The notes: generated by a model from the sequence alone, not told the origin. Shown: positions 1 to 13,193, numbered from the stretch's first letter. The stretch is 64,000 nucleotides of DNA from Flaviflagellibacter rhizophilus (GCF_033898525.1 NZ_JAXAFJ010000003.1:1-64000); one strand, 5' to 3'. Numbers and translations: made by a program.

Positions 1-316
1 TGAAGAACCAGTGAAGCGCTCAGCGGCGCCCCGTCCGGTGTGAGGCGTTATCTAAGGGGTCGCGCTTTTGGTGTCAACAGCCATGGAATCGATTTTTCGC
101 ATCCTCTTCATAAAAACTGCAAAAGCGTAATTCCGTCAGTCGTTTGGCAGGTGCTGCGGATGTGTGCGGGGCGCCATTCTCCCTCTGTACGGCGTCGTGG
201 AGGGAACCGGATGCAAGCTCGATCTTTGACCATGCACAGGCCCGTTGGCGCAGCTGCGTCCTGCTCATTTCGCCGCGTCCCGACGGGCATCACCATCGTG
301 TCCCCGGAGAGAACCG
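1..316. other. Leading non-coding stretch
   Basis: No convincing gene lies here. Reading frames in this stretch have no ribosome site and either stop early or run into the SDR gene in the wrong frame. An 8-bp inverted pair (CGCTTTTG at 63-70, CAAAAGCG at 120-127) is the only symmetry noticed and may be chance. The SDR promoter should lie in the last 100 bases, but I could not identify boxes with confidence. Confidence 0.4.
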
Positions 317-1177
317 ATGCTCAAGAACTACCCCAAGCCGCCCTTTCCCGATCAGCCGCAGCCGATGCCGGGCCAGACCGCGAAGATGGATCCCGTGCCG
401 GACCATGGCGAGGACAGCTACAAGGGGTCGGGCCGGCTGGCCGGCAAGAAGGCTATCATTACGGGCGGGGACAGCGGCATCGGCCGCGCCGTCGCTTTGG
501 CCTTCGCGCGTGAGGGCGCGGACGTGCTCGTCAGCTATCTTAACGAGGACGAGGATGCCCGCGAAACGCAGCGGCTGGTCGAGAGCGCCGGCCGCACCTG
601 CGTGCTGATGCCGGGCGACATCTCCCAACCTGCGCACTGCCGCGCCATCGTGGACAGGGCGGTCTCCGAACTCGGCGGGCTCGACGTGCTGGTGAACAAC
701 GCCGCCCATCAGGCGACCTTCAGTGATGTGGGGGACATCAGCGACGAGGAGTGGGACATCACGTTCCGCACCAACATCCACGCGATGTTCTACCTGTCGA
801 AAGCTGCCGTGCCGCACATGAAGGAGGGTGGCTCCATCATCAACACCACCTCGGTGAATGCCGACACGCCCAGCCCGCAGCTGCTGGCCTATGCCACCAC
901 CAAGGGCGCGATCCAGAACTTCACCGGCGGCCTGGCCCAGCTTCTGGCCGAGAAGGGCATCCGCGTGAACTGCGTGGCGCCGGGTCCGGTCTGGACGCCG
1001 CTGATCCCCTCCACAATGCCGGCGGAGAAGGTGAAGTCGTTCGGCGAGCAGGTGCCGATGAAGCGGCCGGGACAGCCAGCCGAGCTGGCGCCGGCCTATG
1101 TGATGCTGGCCTCAGACGAGGCAAGCTACATTTCTGGCGCGACCATCGCGGTCACCGGCGGAAAGCCCATCATCTGA
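317..1177 (+). CDS. SDR family oxidoreductase, general-stress type
   Basis: Encodes a 286-residue NAD(P)-dependent short-chain dehydrogenase. The start at 317 follows a GGAGA ribosome site; the open frame continues upstream but that part looks non-coding. Visible motifs are the cofactor loop TGGDSGIGRA near residue 52, NNAA of the central strand, and the catalytic YxxxK (YATTK). The N-terminal extension, with a PDHGEDSYKG-like block before the Rossmann fold, is typical of the Bacillus GSP39 / E. coli YghA subgroup. Those are cytosolic stress-induced oxidoreductases of uncertain substrate. The gene stands alone, and nothing in the flanks reveals its substrate. Family assignment is firm; physiological role is not. 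Confidence 0.9.
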   Translation: MLKNYPKPPFPDQPQPMPGQTAKMDPVPDHGEDSYKGSGRLAGKKAIITGGDSGIGRAVALAFAREGADVLVSYLNEDEDARETQRLVESAGRTCVLMPGDISQPAHCRAIVDRAVSELGGLDVLVNNAAHQATFSDVGDISDEEWDITFRTNIHAMFYLSKAAVPHMKEGGSIINTTSVNADTPSPQLLAYATTKGAIQNFTGGLAQLLAEKGIRVNCVAPGPVWTPLIPSTMPAEKVKSFGEQVPMKRPGQPAELAPAYVMLASDEASYISGATIAVTGGKPII

Positions 1178-1293
1178 CGGGGCATCTGATGGTGCGCGGC
1201 GGCCCGGTCAGCCTTGCGCCATGCGGGCCGCCGTCCATGTAAGGCAGGAGAGGGTGGCACCTATCGTCCGCTGCCCGTAAGGCAGAGATCCCC

Positions 1294-2766
1294 GTGCATT
1301 TCCCTTTCGACAACAGCTATGTGCGCTTGCCCGCGCCGTTCCATGCCGCCGTGCAGCCCACCCCCGTGGCCGCGCCGCGCCTCCTGAAGCTGAACCGCGC
1401 ATTGGCGGTTGAACTCGGGCTCGATCCCGACGCGCTCGAGACGACTGAGGCCGTGGAGGTTTTTGCAGGCAACAAGGTCCCGGAGGGCGCAGAACCCGTT
1501 GCCCTCGCTTATGCCGGCCACCAGTTCGCCAATTTCGTGCCGGCGCTCGGCGACGGGCGTGCCATCCTCCTCGGCGAAGTGATCGACCGCAACGGTCAGC
1601 GCCGTGACATCCAGTTGAAGGGCTCCGGCCCCACGCCGTTCTCGCGCCGGGGTGATGGGCGGGCGGCGATCGGCCCGGTCCTGCGGGAATATCTCATCAG
1701 CGAAGCCATGCACGCGCTCGGCATCCCAACGACACGCTCGCTCGCCGCCGTGGCGACAGGCGAGCCCGTCTGGCGCGAATCGCAATTGCCCGGCGCCGTG
1801 CTGACGCGCGTTGCGGCAAGCCATGTCCGCATCGGCACCTTCCAGTACTTCGCGGCGCGCGGAGACGTGGAGGCCACCCGGACTTTGGCCGACCATGTGA
1901 TCGCCCGGCACTATCCGGAGCTCGCAGGCCATGAGGACCGCTACACGGCGTTCTTCGATGCCGTGATCGGGCGGCAGGCGTCCCTGATCGCGCAATGGCT
2001 GCATGTGGGCTTCATCCATGGCGTGATGAACACCGACAATATGACGGTGTCCGGCGAGACCATCGACTACGGCCCGTGCGCCTTCATGGATGCGCATGAT
2101 CCCAACACCGTGTTCAGCTCCATCGACCGGCAGGGGCGTTATTCCTACGGCAACCAGCCGGGCATCGCGCAGTGGAACCTGACCCGCCTTGCCGAGTGCC
2201 TGTTGCCGCTGCTCGACGAGAACACCGACCGCGGCGTGGAGAAGGCCGAGGCGCTGATCGGCGGGTTCGCCAAGCGCTTCAACGACAGCTTTGTGGGCGG
2301 GCTTCGCCGCAAGCTGGGTCTCGCGACGGCGCGAGAGGGCGATGCGGAGCTGGCGCGGGATCTGCTGCAGGCCATGTTCTCGGGCCGCGCGGACTTCACG
2401 CTGACCTTCCGGCGGTTGGCCGATGCGGTTGAGCGAGGTGCGGGAGAGGAAGGCGTCCGTGAGTTGTTCGAAACCACGGACGGCCTTGATGCATGGCTTG
2501 AGGTCTGGCGTGCCCGCTTGGCGGAAGAAGGCGCCGACGGCGCGGAGGTGCGCGACCGGATGCGGTCGGTGAACCCGGCCTACATCCCCCGCAACCACCG
2601 CGTCGAGATGGCGCTCATGGCGGCGGCGGAGGACAACGATCTCCGGCCATTTGAAGAGATGCTCGACGTGCTGTCGCGGCCCTTCGAGGACCAGCCCGGC
2701 CGGGAGGCCTATACGCTTCCCCCGCCGCAGGAGCAGCGGGTGTACCAGACCTTCTGCGGCACCTGA
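1294..2766 (+). CDS. selO: SelO/YdiU family protein adenylyltransferase
   Basis: Encodes 490 residues and begins with GTG. It matches the SelO pseudokinase family, which transfers AMP from ATP to Ser/Thr/Tyr of target proteins, with redox roles known in other bacteria. Visible blocks are KGSGPTPFSRRGDG, the SEAMHALGIPTTRSL segment, GVMNTDNM and the metal-binding DYGPCAFMD. The protein ends in CGT: a cysteine stands third from the end, where animal SelO has selenocysteine. There is no SECIS-like need, since the codon is an ordinary TGC. The gene appears monocistronic, and a repeat with two hairpins follows its stop. Confidence 0.93.
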   Translation: MHFPFDNSYVRLPAPFHAAVQPTPVAAPRLLKLNRALAVELGLDPDALETTEAVEVFAGNKVPEGAEPVALAYAGHQFANFVPALGDGRAILLGEVIDRNGQRRDIQLKGSGPTPFSRRGDGRAAIGPVLREYLISEAMHALGIPTTRSLAAVATGEPVWRESQLPGAVLTRVAASHVRIGTFQYFAARGDVEATRTLADHVIARHYPELAGHEDRYTAFFDAVIGRQASLIAQWLHVGFIHGVMNTDNMTVSGETIDYGPCAFMDAHDPNTVFSSIDRQGRYSYGNQPGIAQWNLTRLAECLLPLLDENTDRGVEKAEALIGGFAKRFNDSFVGGLRRKLGLATAREGDAELARDLLQAMFSGRADFTLTFRRLADAVERGAGEEGVRELFETTDGLDAWLEVWRARLAEEGADGAEVRDRMRSVNPAYIPRNHRVEMALMAAAEDNDLRPFEEMLDVLSRPFEDQPGREAYTLPPPQEQRVYQTFCGT

Positions 2767-2813
2767 ACTCACGCCCTCGGCGTGGGGAGCAGCGCTAGCC
2801 GTGTCAGAGGCTG

Positions 2814-2880
2814 TGGGTTCCGGCCTGCGCCGGAACGCTGCGGAGCGACTTGGCGGCGTCCCGGCGCAGGCCGGGACCCA
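2814..2880. repeat. REP-like palindromic repeat with two hairpins
   Basis: Two 23-base arms (2814-2836 and 2858-2880) are inverted copies of each other with two mismatches. Each arm is itself a perfect 8-bp hairpin with a 4-base loop (2817-2836 and 2858-2877). There is no T-run, so a classical intrinsic terminator is unlikely, although it sits between the selO stop and glpR. Read in frame, the element gives the VPAQAGTH peptide often seen where alphaproteobacterial intergenic repeats are mistranslated. Confidence 0.75.
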
Positions 2881-2952
2881 TACGCCGTATCCCGGCGGTT
2901 CTGCTAGGAGGAACGAAGCCGGCTTGCGCGGCGCATGATTTCGCGCATGCTT

Positions 2953-2975
2953 GAAAACGAAACAAAACGAAAGTT
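2953..2975. promoter_or_regulatory. Putative GlpR operator upstream of glpR
   Basis: GAAAACGAAAC (2953-2963) followed by AAAACGAAAG (2964-2973) lies just before the ATG at 2984. The first 11 bases are the exact inverse complement of GTTTCGTTTTC at 3814-3824, upstream of glpD. Shared sequence on both sides of a DeoR/GlpR gene is best explained as operator sites for autoregulation and operon control. This is an inference from the repeat. Confidence 0.5.
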
Positions 2976-2983
2976 CGCTTTCC

Positions 2984-3775
2984 ATGCCCGACATCAGCGT
3001 GCGCCAGCAGGAGATCATCGATCTCGCCCGCGCCCGCGGCCGCGTTGCGGTCGATGACCTCGCCTCGCGTTTCGAGGTCACGCCGCAAACGATCCGTAAG
3101 GATCTGAACGAGCTCTGCGAACGGAGGCTGCTGTCGCGCGTCCATGGCGGCGCCATGGTGGCGTCGGGCGTGGAGAACCTGGGCTATGAGGCGCGGCGCC
3201 AGATCGGTTCTCGGGAGAAACGCGCCATCGGCGAGGCGGCGGCGCGGCTGATCCCCAACAACTCGTCCTTGTTCCTCAATATCGGCACCACCACGGAGGA
3301 GGTCGCCCGGGCCCTGTCCGATCATGAGGGGCTGCTGGTCATCACCAACAACCTCAACATCGCCAGCATCCTCTACCCGCATCCGCGCATCGACGTGATC
3401 GTGGCGGGTGGTCCGGTCCGCCGCTCGGATGGCGGGGTGATCGGCGGCGCGGCGGTGGATTTCATCAAGCAGTTCAAGGTGGATCACGCCGTCATCGGCA
3501 CCTCCGCCATCGATCCGGACGGCGCCTTGCTGGACTACGACTTTCGGGAAGTGCGCGTCAGCCAGGCCATCATCGGCAATTCACGCAAGGTCATCCTCGC
3601 GGCCGACCGCTTCAAGTTCGAGCGCTCGGCGCCCATCCGCGTGGCGCATATGAGCCAGGTCAATGTGTTCGTGACCGACTGGCTCTCGTCGGAGCCGGTC
3701 GCCGCCGCCTGCCGCGAGCACGGGGTCGAGGTCATCGAAACCAGCGGTGAGCCGGACGCGGATGATGTCGGCTGA
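2984..3775 (+). CDS. glpR: DeoR-family glycerol regulon repressor
   Basis: Encodes a 263-residue repressor with an N-terminal DeoR winged helix-turn-helix (QQEIIDLARARGRVAVDDLA...TPQTIRKDLN, about residues 6-50) and a C-terminal sugar-phosphate-sensing DeoRC domain with the IGTTTEEVARAL loop. GlpR proteins are normally released from DNA by glycerol-3-phosphate. I chose ATG 2984 over an in-frame TTG at 2951 because the upstream stretch is made of the CGAAA repeats also found before glpD and gives a normal family length. No clear ribosome site precedes either start. It is transcribed in the same direction as the importer operon and stops 112 bases before glpD. Confidence 0.9.
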   Translation: MPDISVRQQEIIDLARARGRVAVDDLASRFEVTPQTIRKDLNELCERRLLSRVHGGAMVASGVENLGYEARRQIGSREKRAIGEAAARLIPNNSSLFLNIGTTTEEVARALSDHEGLLVITNNLNIASILYPHPRIDVIVAGGPVRRSDGGVIGGAAVDFIKQFKVDHAVIGTSAIDPDGALLDYDFREVRVSQAIIGNSRKVILAADRFKFERSAPIRVAHMSQVNVFVTDWLSSEPVAAACREHGVEVIETSGEPDADDVG

Positions 3776-3790
3776 TTTTCGATAAAGCTT

Positions 3791-3824
3791 TCGTTTCGTG
3801 CCTATTGTGCTTCGTTTCGTTTTC
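3791..3824. promoter_or_regulatory. Putative GlpR operators of the glp operon
   Basis: Two direct copies of a TTTCGTTTCGT-like word lie in the glpR-glpD gap: TCGTTTCGTG at 3791-3800 and TTCGTTTCGTTTTC at 3811-3824. The second matches, inverted, the site before glpR. Spacing of about two helical turns fits binding of a GlpR dimer pair. No protein-binding evidence is available from sequence alone. Confidence 0.5.
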
Positions 3825-3849
3825 TCCTAGCCTCGCTTTTAACAAAGAG

Positions 3850-3869
3850 GAGCGGGCAATGACCCGCTC
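3850..3869 (+). promoter_or_regulatory. 5'-leader hairpin before glpD
   Basis: GAGCGGG and CCCGCTC form a perfect 7-bp stem with the 6-base loop CAATGA, ending 18 bases before the GTG start of glpD. It lies in the expected mRNA leader, downstream of the operator repeats. It could stabilise the message or affect initiation; no known riboswitch class was recognised. Confidence 0.4.
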
Positions 3870-3887
3870 ACGACAGGCGAGGGAAAC

Positions 3888-5399
3888 GTGGCCGAAGCGA
3901 TGTACGACATCGCCATTGTGGGCGGCGGCATCAACGGATGCGGCATCGCACGGGATGCGGCCGGCCGTGGGCTGAAGGTCTTCCTCTGCGAGAAGAACGA
4001 CTTCGGTTCCGCCACCTCCTCGGCCTCCACCAAGCTCATCCATGGCGGCCTGCGCTATCTCGAGTTCTATGAGTTCCGGCTCGTCCGAGAAGCTCTGATG
4101 GAGCGCGAGCGGCTGCTCGCCATCGCCCCGCACATCATCTGGCCGATGCGCTTCGTGCTGCCGCATCATGTCGGCCTGCGCCCGCGCTGGATGCTGCGGC
4201 TCGGCCTGTTCCTCTACGACAGCCTTGGGGGCCGCAAGCTGCTGCCGCGCGCGCGGTCCATCGACCTCGCGCATTCGCCCTATGGGGCGCCGCTCAAGGA
4301 CGAACTGCGCTCCGGTTTCGAATATTCCGATTGCTGGGTCGAGGACTCGCGGCTGGTGGTGCTCAACGCCATGGATGCCGCCGCGCATGGCGCAAGCATG
4401 AACCCACACACACGCTGCGTCTCGGCCGTGCGCGAAGAAGGCGCGTGGCGCGTCGCGGTGGAGCGTGACGGAGCGCCCCGGCAGATCACCGCGCGCGTGC
4501 TGGTCAATGCCGCCGGCCCGTGGGTGGGAGAGGTGCTGCATGACCAGTTGCAGCGGCCCTCGCACGCACCCATCCGCCTCGTGAAGGGCAGCCACATCGT
4601 GGTGCGCAAGCTGTTCGACCACGACCACGCCTACATCTTCCAGAACGCCGATGGGCGGATCATCTTTGCCATCCCCTACGAGCAGGACTTCACCCTGATC
4701 GGCACCACCGACCAGGACTATGAGGGCGACCCGTCCGCAGTGTCGGCTTCACAGGGCGAGATCGACTATCTCTGCGCCAGCGCCAGCGAATATTTCCGCC
4801 GACCGGTGACGCCCGATCAGGTGGTGTGGACTTATTCCGGCGTGCGCCCGCTCTACGATGACGGCGCATCCACGGCCCAGAAGGCCACGCGTGACTATGT
4901 GCTCGACCTCGATGCACCCGATGGCCTGCCGCCGCTGCTCAGCGTGTTCGGCGGCAAGATCACGACCTATCGCCGCCTGGCGGAGGCGGTCCTCGACCGG
5001 CTGTCCGCCCATCTCCCCCCTGACCGTTCGTGGACCGCGAACGCCCCCCTGCCAGGCGGCGACTTTTCACCAGAAGATGCAGAACGCCTGATGGCGCGCC
5101 TGCGTGCGTCTTATCCGTTCCTGTCATCGGGATGGGCCCGGCGGCTCATCCGCGCCTATGGGACACGCGCCGCCCAGATCCTTGGGCCGGCAAAGCGCAC
5201 GGAGGATCTCGGCCGGGATTTCGGCGCCGGCCTTACCGAGGCCGAGGTGTCCTACCTCGTGGAACATGAATGGGCGCGCAGCGCAGCAGATGTGCTGTGG
5301 CGACGCTCCAAGCTCGGCCTTCATCTCGATGCGGAGCAGCGCGCCGCGCTCGAAACCCACATGACGATTGGGCGCTTCAGCGCTCATTCGGCGGCCTGA
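3888..5399 (+). CDS. glpD: Aerobic glycerol-3-phosphate dehydrogenase
   Basis: Encodes 503 residues and oxidises glycerol-3-phosphate to dihydroxyacetone phosphate with FAD, passing electrons to quinone at the inner membrane. The N-terminus has the dinucleotide-binding motif GGGINGCGIARDAAGRG and the family block SSASTKLIHGGLRYLE; the C-terminal region carries the DAO_C-type domain. GTG 3888 has a GAGGG ribosome site 4-5 bases upstream; ATG 3900 in the same frame is an alternative four codons later. It is the first gene of the glycerol operon, directly behind the operator repeats, and nine bases separate it from the next gene. Confidence 0.95.
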   Translation: MAEAMYDIAIVGGGINGCGIARDAAGRGLKVFLCEKNDFGSATSSASTKLIHGGLRYLEFYEFRLVREALMERERLLAIAPHIIWPMRFVLPHHVGLRPRWMLRLGLFLYDSLGGRKLLPRARSIDLAHSPYGAPLKDELRSGFEYSDCWVEDSRLVVLNAMDAAAHGASMNPHTRCVSAVREEGAWRVAVERDGAPRQITARVLVNAAGPWVGEVLHDQLQRPSHAPIRLVKGSHIVVRKLFDHDHAYIFQNADGRIIFAIPYEQDFTLIGTTDQDYEGDPSAVSASQGEIDYLCASASEYFRRPVTPDQVVWTYSGVRPLYDDGASTAQKATRDYVLDLDAPDGLPPLLSVFGGKITTYRRLAEAVLDRLSAHLPPDRSWTANAPLPGGDFSPEDAERLMARLRASYPFLSSGWARRLIRAYGTRAAQILGPAKRTEDLGRDFGAGLTEAEVSYLVEHEWARSAADVLWRRSKLGLHLDAEQRAALETHMTIGRFSAHSAA

Positions 5400-5408
5400 G
5401 GAAACGCC

Positions 5409-6497
5409 ATGTCGCTCGTCCTCGATGCCGTTTCGAAGGTGGTGGGGCGCAGCACGCATATCGCCGATGTCTCGCTGGCGCTTGAGGCGGGCAGCCTCAA
5501 CGTGCTGCTCGGGCCCACGCTCTCGGGCAAGACCACGCTCATGCGCATCATGGCCGGCCTGGAGCCGCCGACATCGGGTCGCGTGCTGTTCGAGGGGCAC
5601 GACGTCACCGGCGTGCCGGTGCGCCGCCGCAATGTGGCGATGGTCTACCAGCAGTTCATCAATTACCCCGCCCTCAGCGTCTACGAGAACATAGCCTCGC
5701 CGCTGCGCGTGGCCGGGAGGCCGAAGAGCGAGATCGACAGCCGCGTCATGGAAGCCGCGCGCCTGCTGCGGCTCGAACCCATGCTGGAGCGCACGCCGCT
5801 GGAGCTCTCCGGTGGCCAGCAGCAGCGCACCGCGCTGGCCCGCGCGCTGGTGAAGAACGCCTCGCTCGTGCTGCTCGACGAGCCGCTCGCCAATCTCGAC
5901 TACAAGCTGCGCGAGGAACTGCGCGAAGAGCTCCCGAAGATATTCGCCGCCGCCGGTGCTATCCTTGTCTATGCGACGACCGAACCCTCGGAAGCGCTGC
6001 TGCTCGGCGGCAATACGGCAACCCTGCACGAAGGCCGCGTTACGCAGTTCGGCCGCACGCTCGACGTCTACCGCCAGCCCGTAGACCAGAGGACGGCGGC
6101 GGTGTTTTCCGATCCGCCGATGAACTTCCTGAAAGCGGACATTCGCGGCGGCGTCGCCTGCACGCCGGAAGGCATCGTCCTTCCGCTGCCGCCTACGCAT
6201 GCGGCGCTGCCGGACGGGGCCGCGGTTCTTGGCTTCCGTCCCGATCATCTTCACCTGCAACGCCGCGACGCCGGCAGCGTGGCTTTGGCCGCGACGGTGG
6301 CTGTCGTGGAGATCACCGGCTCCGAGAGCTTCGTGCATGTGACACATGGCGGTGCCCGCTGGATCGCGCTGGCGCATGGCGTCCACGATCTGCGGCCGGG
6401 AACGCCCATCGAGGTCCATCTCGACCCGCGCCGCATCTTCCTGTTCGACGCGGCCGGGCAACTCCTCAGCGCGCCCGAGCGCGCGGAAGCGGCGTGA
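5409..6497 (+). CDS. glpS: Glycerol ABC importer ATPase GlpS (degenerate H-loop)
   Basis: A 362-residue nucleotide-binding subunit of the Rhizobium-type GlpSTPQV glycerol importer. Visible motifs are Walker A GPTLSGKTT (residues 35-43), Q-loop at about 81, intact signature LSGGQ (133-137), Walker B LLLDEP-like with D157/E158, and a C-terminal MalK-like regulatory OB domain. The H-loop histidine expected in VYVTHDQTEA is replaced: the sequence reads VYATTEPSEA, so Thr191 stands at that position. This loss is complementary to that of the next gene, GlpT, suggesting an obligate heterodimer with one active ATP site. It ends 10 bases before glpT. Confidence 0.9.
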   Translation: MSLVLDAVSKVVGRSTHIADVSLALEAGSLNVLLGPTLSGKTTLMRIMAGLEPPTSGRVLFEGHDVTGVPVRRRNVAMVYQQFINYPALSVYENIASPLRVAGRPKSEIDSRVMEAARLLRLEPMLERTPLELSGGQQQRTALARALVKNASLVLLDEPLANLDYKLREELREELPKIFAAAGAILVYATTEPSEALLLGGNTATLHEGRVTQFGRTLDVYRQPVDQRTAAVFSDPPMNFLKADIRGGVACTPEGIVLPLPPTHAALPDGAAVLGFRPDHLHLQRRDAGSVALAATVAVVEITGSESFVHVTHGGARWIALAHGVHDLRPGTPIEVHLDPRRIFLFDAAGQLLSAPERAEAA

Positions 6498-6507
6498 GGC
6501 GGCGCAC

Positions 6508-7589
6508 ATGGCGACGATCAAACTCGACCAACTCGCCCATGCCTACAGGCCCAACCCGCAGGCGCCGTCCGATTACGCGCTGCGGCCTCTGAACCTCGAA
6601 TGGCGCGACGGTGGCGCCTATGCCCTGCTTGGCCCCTCGGGCTGCGGCAAGACCACCTTGCTCAACATCATTTCCGGGTTGGTGCGTCCGAGCGAGGGCC
6701 GCGTGCTGTTCGATGGTCGCGACGTCACCGACGTGCCGACAGAACAGCGCAACATCGCGCAGGTGTTCCAGTTCCCCGTCGTCTACGACACCATGACGGT
6801 CTACGAGAACCTTGCCTTCCCGCTGCGCAACCGGGGCATGAGCCGGTCCGAAGTCGATGGCCGGGTGCGCGAGATCGCGGCCATGCTGGACATGTCGGCG
6901 GAGCTGAACCGCCGTGCCAGCCGGCTGACAGCCGACGCCAAGCAGAAGATCTCGCTCGGGCGCGGCCTTGTCCGCAACGACGTGGCGGCCGTGCTGTTCG
7001 ACGAGCCGCTGACGGTGATCGATCCGGCGCTGAAATGGCAGCTGCGCTCGCAGCTGAAGCAGCTTCAGGCCCGCGTCGGCCGCACCATGATCTATGTGAC
7101 GCACGACCAGACGGAGGCCATGACCTTCGCGGACACGGTCGTGGTGATGTTCGAGGGCGAGGTGGTGCAGATCGGCACTCCGGCGGAGTTGTTCGCCAGG
7201 CCGGCCCACACATTCGTCGGCTATTTCATCGGCTCGCCGGGCATGAATGTGCTGCCCGCGCGGGTGGAGGGGGATCGCGCGCAGGTCGGCGGCTCCACCA
7301 TCCGCTTGGCACAGGGCTATCCCCGCTTGCCCGATGGCGAGCGCATCGAGATCGGCATCCGTCCCGAAGACCTGCGCTTCGCCGCGAGCGGGGAGGGGCT
7401 GCCCATCCGCATCAGCCGCGTCGACGATATCGGCCGCATCAAGATCGCCCGCGCCCGCTTCGAGGACCACGACCTCAACCTCGTGCTTCCCGAGGGGGCG
7501 CAGGTTGCCACCGGCGCGGGCGTCGCCGTTCCCGTGCCGGACCGCGTCCACGTCTATGCCGGCGGGCACCTCGTCGAGGGGGAGGCGTG

Positions 7590-7590
<1 letters not shown>
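6508..7590 (+). CDS. glpT: Glycerol ABC importer ATPase GlpT (degenerate signature)
   Basis: A 360-residue second nucleotide-binding subunit. ATG 6508 was chosen because the open frame before it overlaps glpS out of frame. Walker A GPSGCGKTT (42-50), Walker B with D165/E166 and the H-loop YVTHDQTEA with His199 are intact. The ABC signature LSGGQ is replaced by LTADAK (140-145), and the D-loop reads TVID instead of SNLD/ANLD. The tail is a MalK-like regulatory domain. The stop overlaps the glpP start by one base. In this operon GlpT should pair with GlpS at the cytoplasmic face of the GlpP/GlpQ channel. Not to be confused with the E. coli G3P antiporter of the same name. Confidence 0.9.
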
Positions 7591-9262
<1,672 letters not shown>

Positions 9263-9274
9263 TGAGGCATCCGC

Positions 9275-9412
9275 ACGGCGCGCACGCTCCCTCTCCCTTG
9301 AGGGGAACGGGTCGGGGTAGGGGGGCTGAAAGCCTCGATTTCCTTCCGGCCCTCACCCGCACGCCTGCGGCGTGTCGCCCTCTCCCTGCCGGGGAGAGGA
9401 GAAGGGGCGCGC
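9275..9412. repeat. Intergenic palindromic repeat inside the glp operon
   Basis: The stretch contains CCCTCTCCC near its left end and the complementary GGGGAGAGG near its right end, with internal CCCTCACCC and GCCTGCGGCG palindromes. It resembles the purine-arm/pyrimidine-arm repeats common between genes in rhizobial genomes. It interrupts an otherwise tightly spaced operon, and its right edge supplies the purine-rich sequence in front of the DUF2160 gene. Copy number elsewhere cannot be seen from this window. Confidence 0.55.
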
Positions 9413-9415
9413 GGC

Positions 9416-9706
9416 ATGGATGACCTTTCCGGCTTCGCCTGGATGGCGTGGACGCCTCAGACCGCCGCCTTCTTCGGCACCATCGCGCTGTTCCTCGTCG
9501 GCATGACGGTGTGGGAGCGCATCTCCCCGTCCGGTGAACGCAGCGGCGTGCTCCGCATCACCACCACGCGCGGAGACCGGCTGTTCATCTCGCTTCTCGG
9601 CGCCGCCTTCATCCATCTCGGCTGGCTGGCCTTTGTCGGCCCCGATCTTTGGTGGGCCCTTGCCGTTTCCGTCGTCTACGCATTCGCGGTGTTCCGCTGG
9701 GTGTGA
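9416..9706 (+). CDS. DUF2160-type small membrane protein of the glp operon
   Basis: A 96-residue protein with three or so hydrophobic segments: about residues 15-32, 52-70 and 74-92. It resembles the DUF2160 family that occurs almost only within glycerol ABC importer operons, between the permeases and the binding protein. Its function is not established; a structural or accessory role at the importer is inferred from position. The purine-rich ribosome region (GGAGAAGGGG) lies 8-18 bases upstream and belongs to the end of the repeat element. Confidence 0.75.
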   Translation: MDDLSGFAWMAWTPQTAAFFGTIALFLVGMTVWERISPSGERSGVLRITTTRGDRLFISLLGAAFIHLGWLAFVGPDLWWALAVSVVYAFAVFRWV

Positions 9707-9785
9707 GGACGACGAGACTGACATTCCGCGGGCCAGCGTTCGGGACCCGTGGCTGAAAAAAGAAGAACGAACGTGGGAGGACAAC

Positions 9786-11576
<1,791 letters not shown>

Positions 11577-11631
11577 TCTTGCTCCTCATGCGGGTCAAGC
11601 CCGGCATGAGGAAGGGAGAGGCAACGAGATC

Positions 11632-11657
11632 GGAGGCCGGGAGCGATCCCGGCCTCC
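11632..11657 (+). other. Strong hairpin between glpV and glpK
   Basis: GGAGGCCGGGA and TCCCGGCCTCC form a perfect 11-bp stem with loop GCGA. No T-run follows. It lies 55 bases after the glpV stop and 43 bases before glpK. Another partial palindrome (CTCATGC...GCATGAG, 11585-11610) lies just before it. It may protect the 3' end of the highly expressed binding-protein message or attenuate glpK; neither can be decided from sequence. Confidence 0.55.
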
Positions 11658-11699
11658 GTCGTACAGGCGGCACAAGACCGTCGGCAGAGGGGAGAGATC

Positions 11700-13193
<1,494 letters not shown>

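Noticed and set aside
40..608. Overlapping reading frames of 154-175 codons before and over the SDR gene
   Set aside because: They overlap the SDR coding region in other frames, have arginine-rich low-complexity content and no ribosome site.
1261..3156. 631-codon minus-strand open frame across selO and glpR
   Set aside because: Antisense shadow produced by high GC at third codon positions; the plus-strand proteins are clear family members.
5124..6521. 465-codon minus-strand frame opposite glpD/glpS
   Set aside because: Shadow frame with His/Arg/Ala-rich random composition and no motifs.
11577..11699. Hairpins after glpV as an intrinsic terminator
   Set aside because: Strong stem but no T-run, and glpK downstream is required for the same pathway; left as a generic hairpin.
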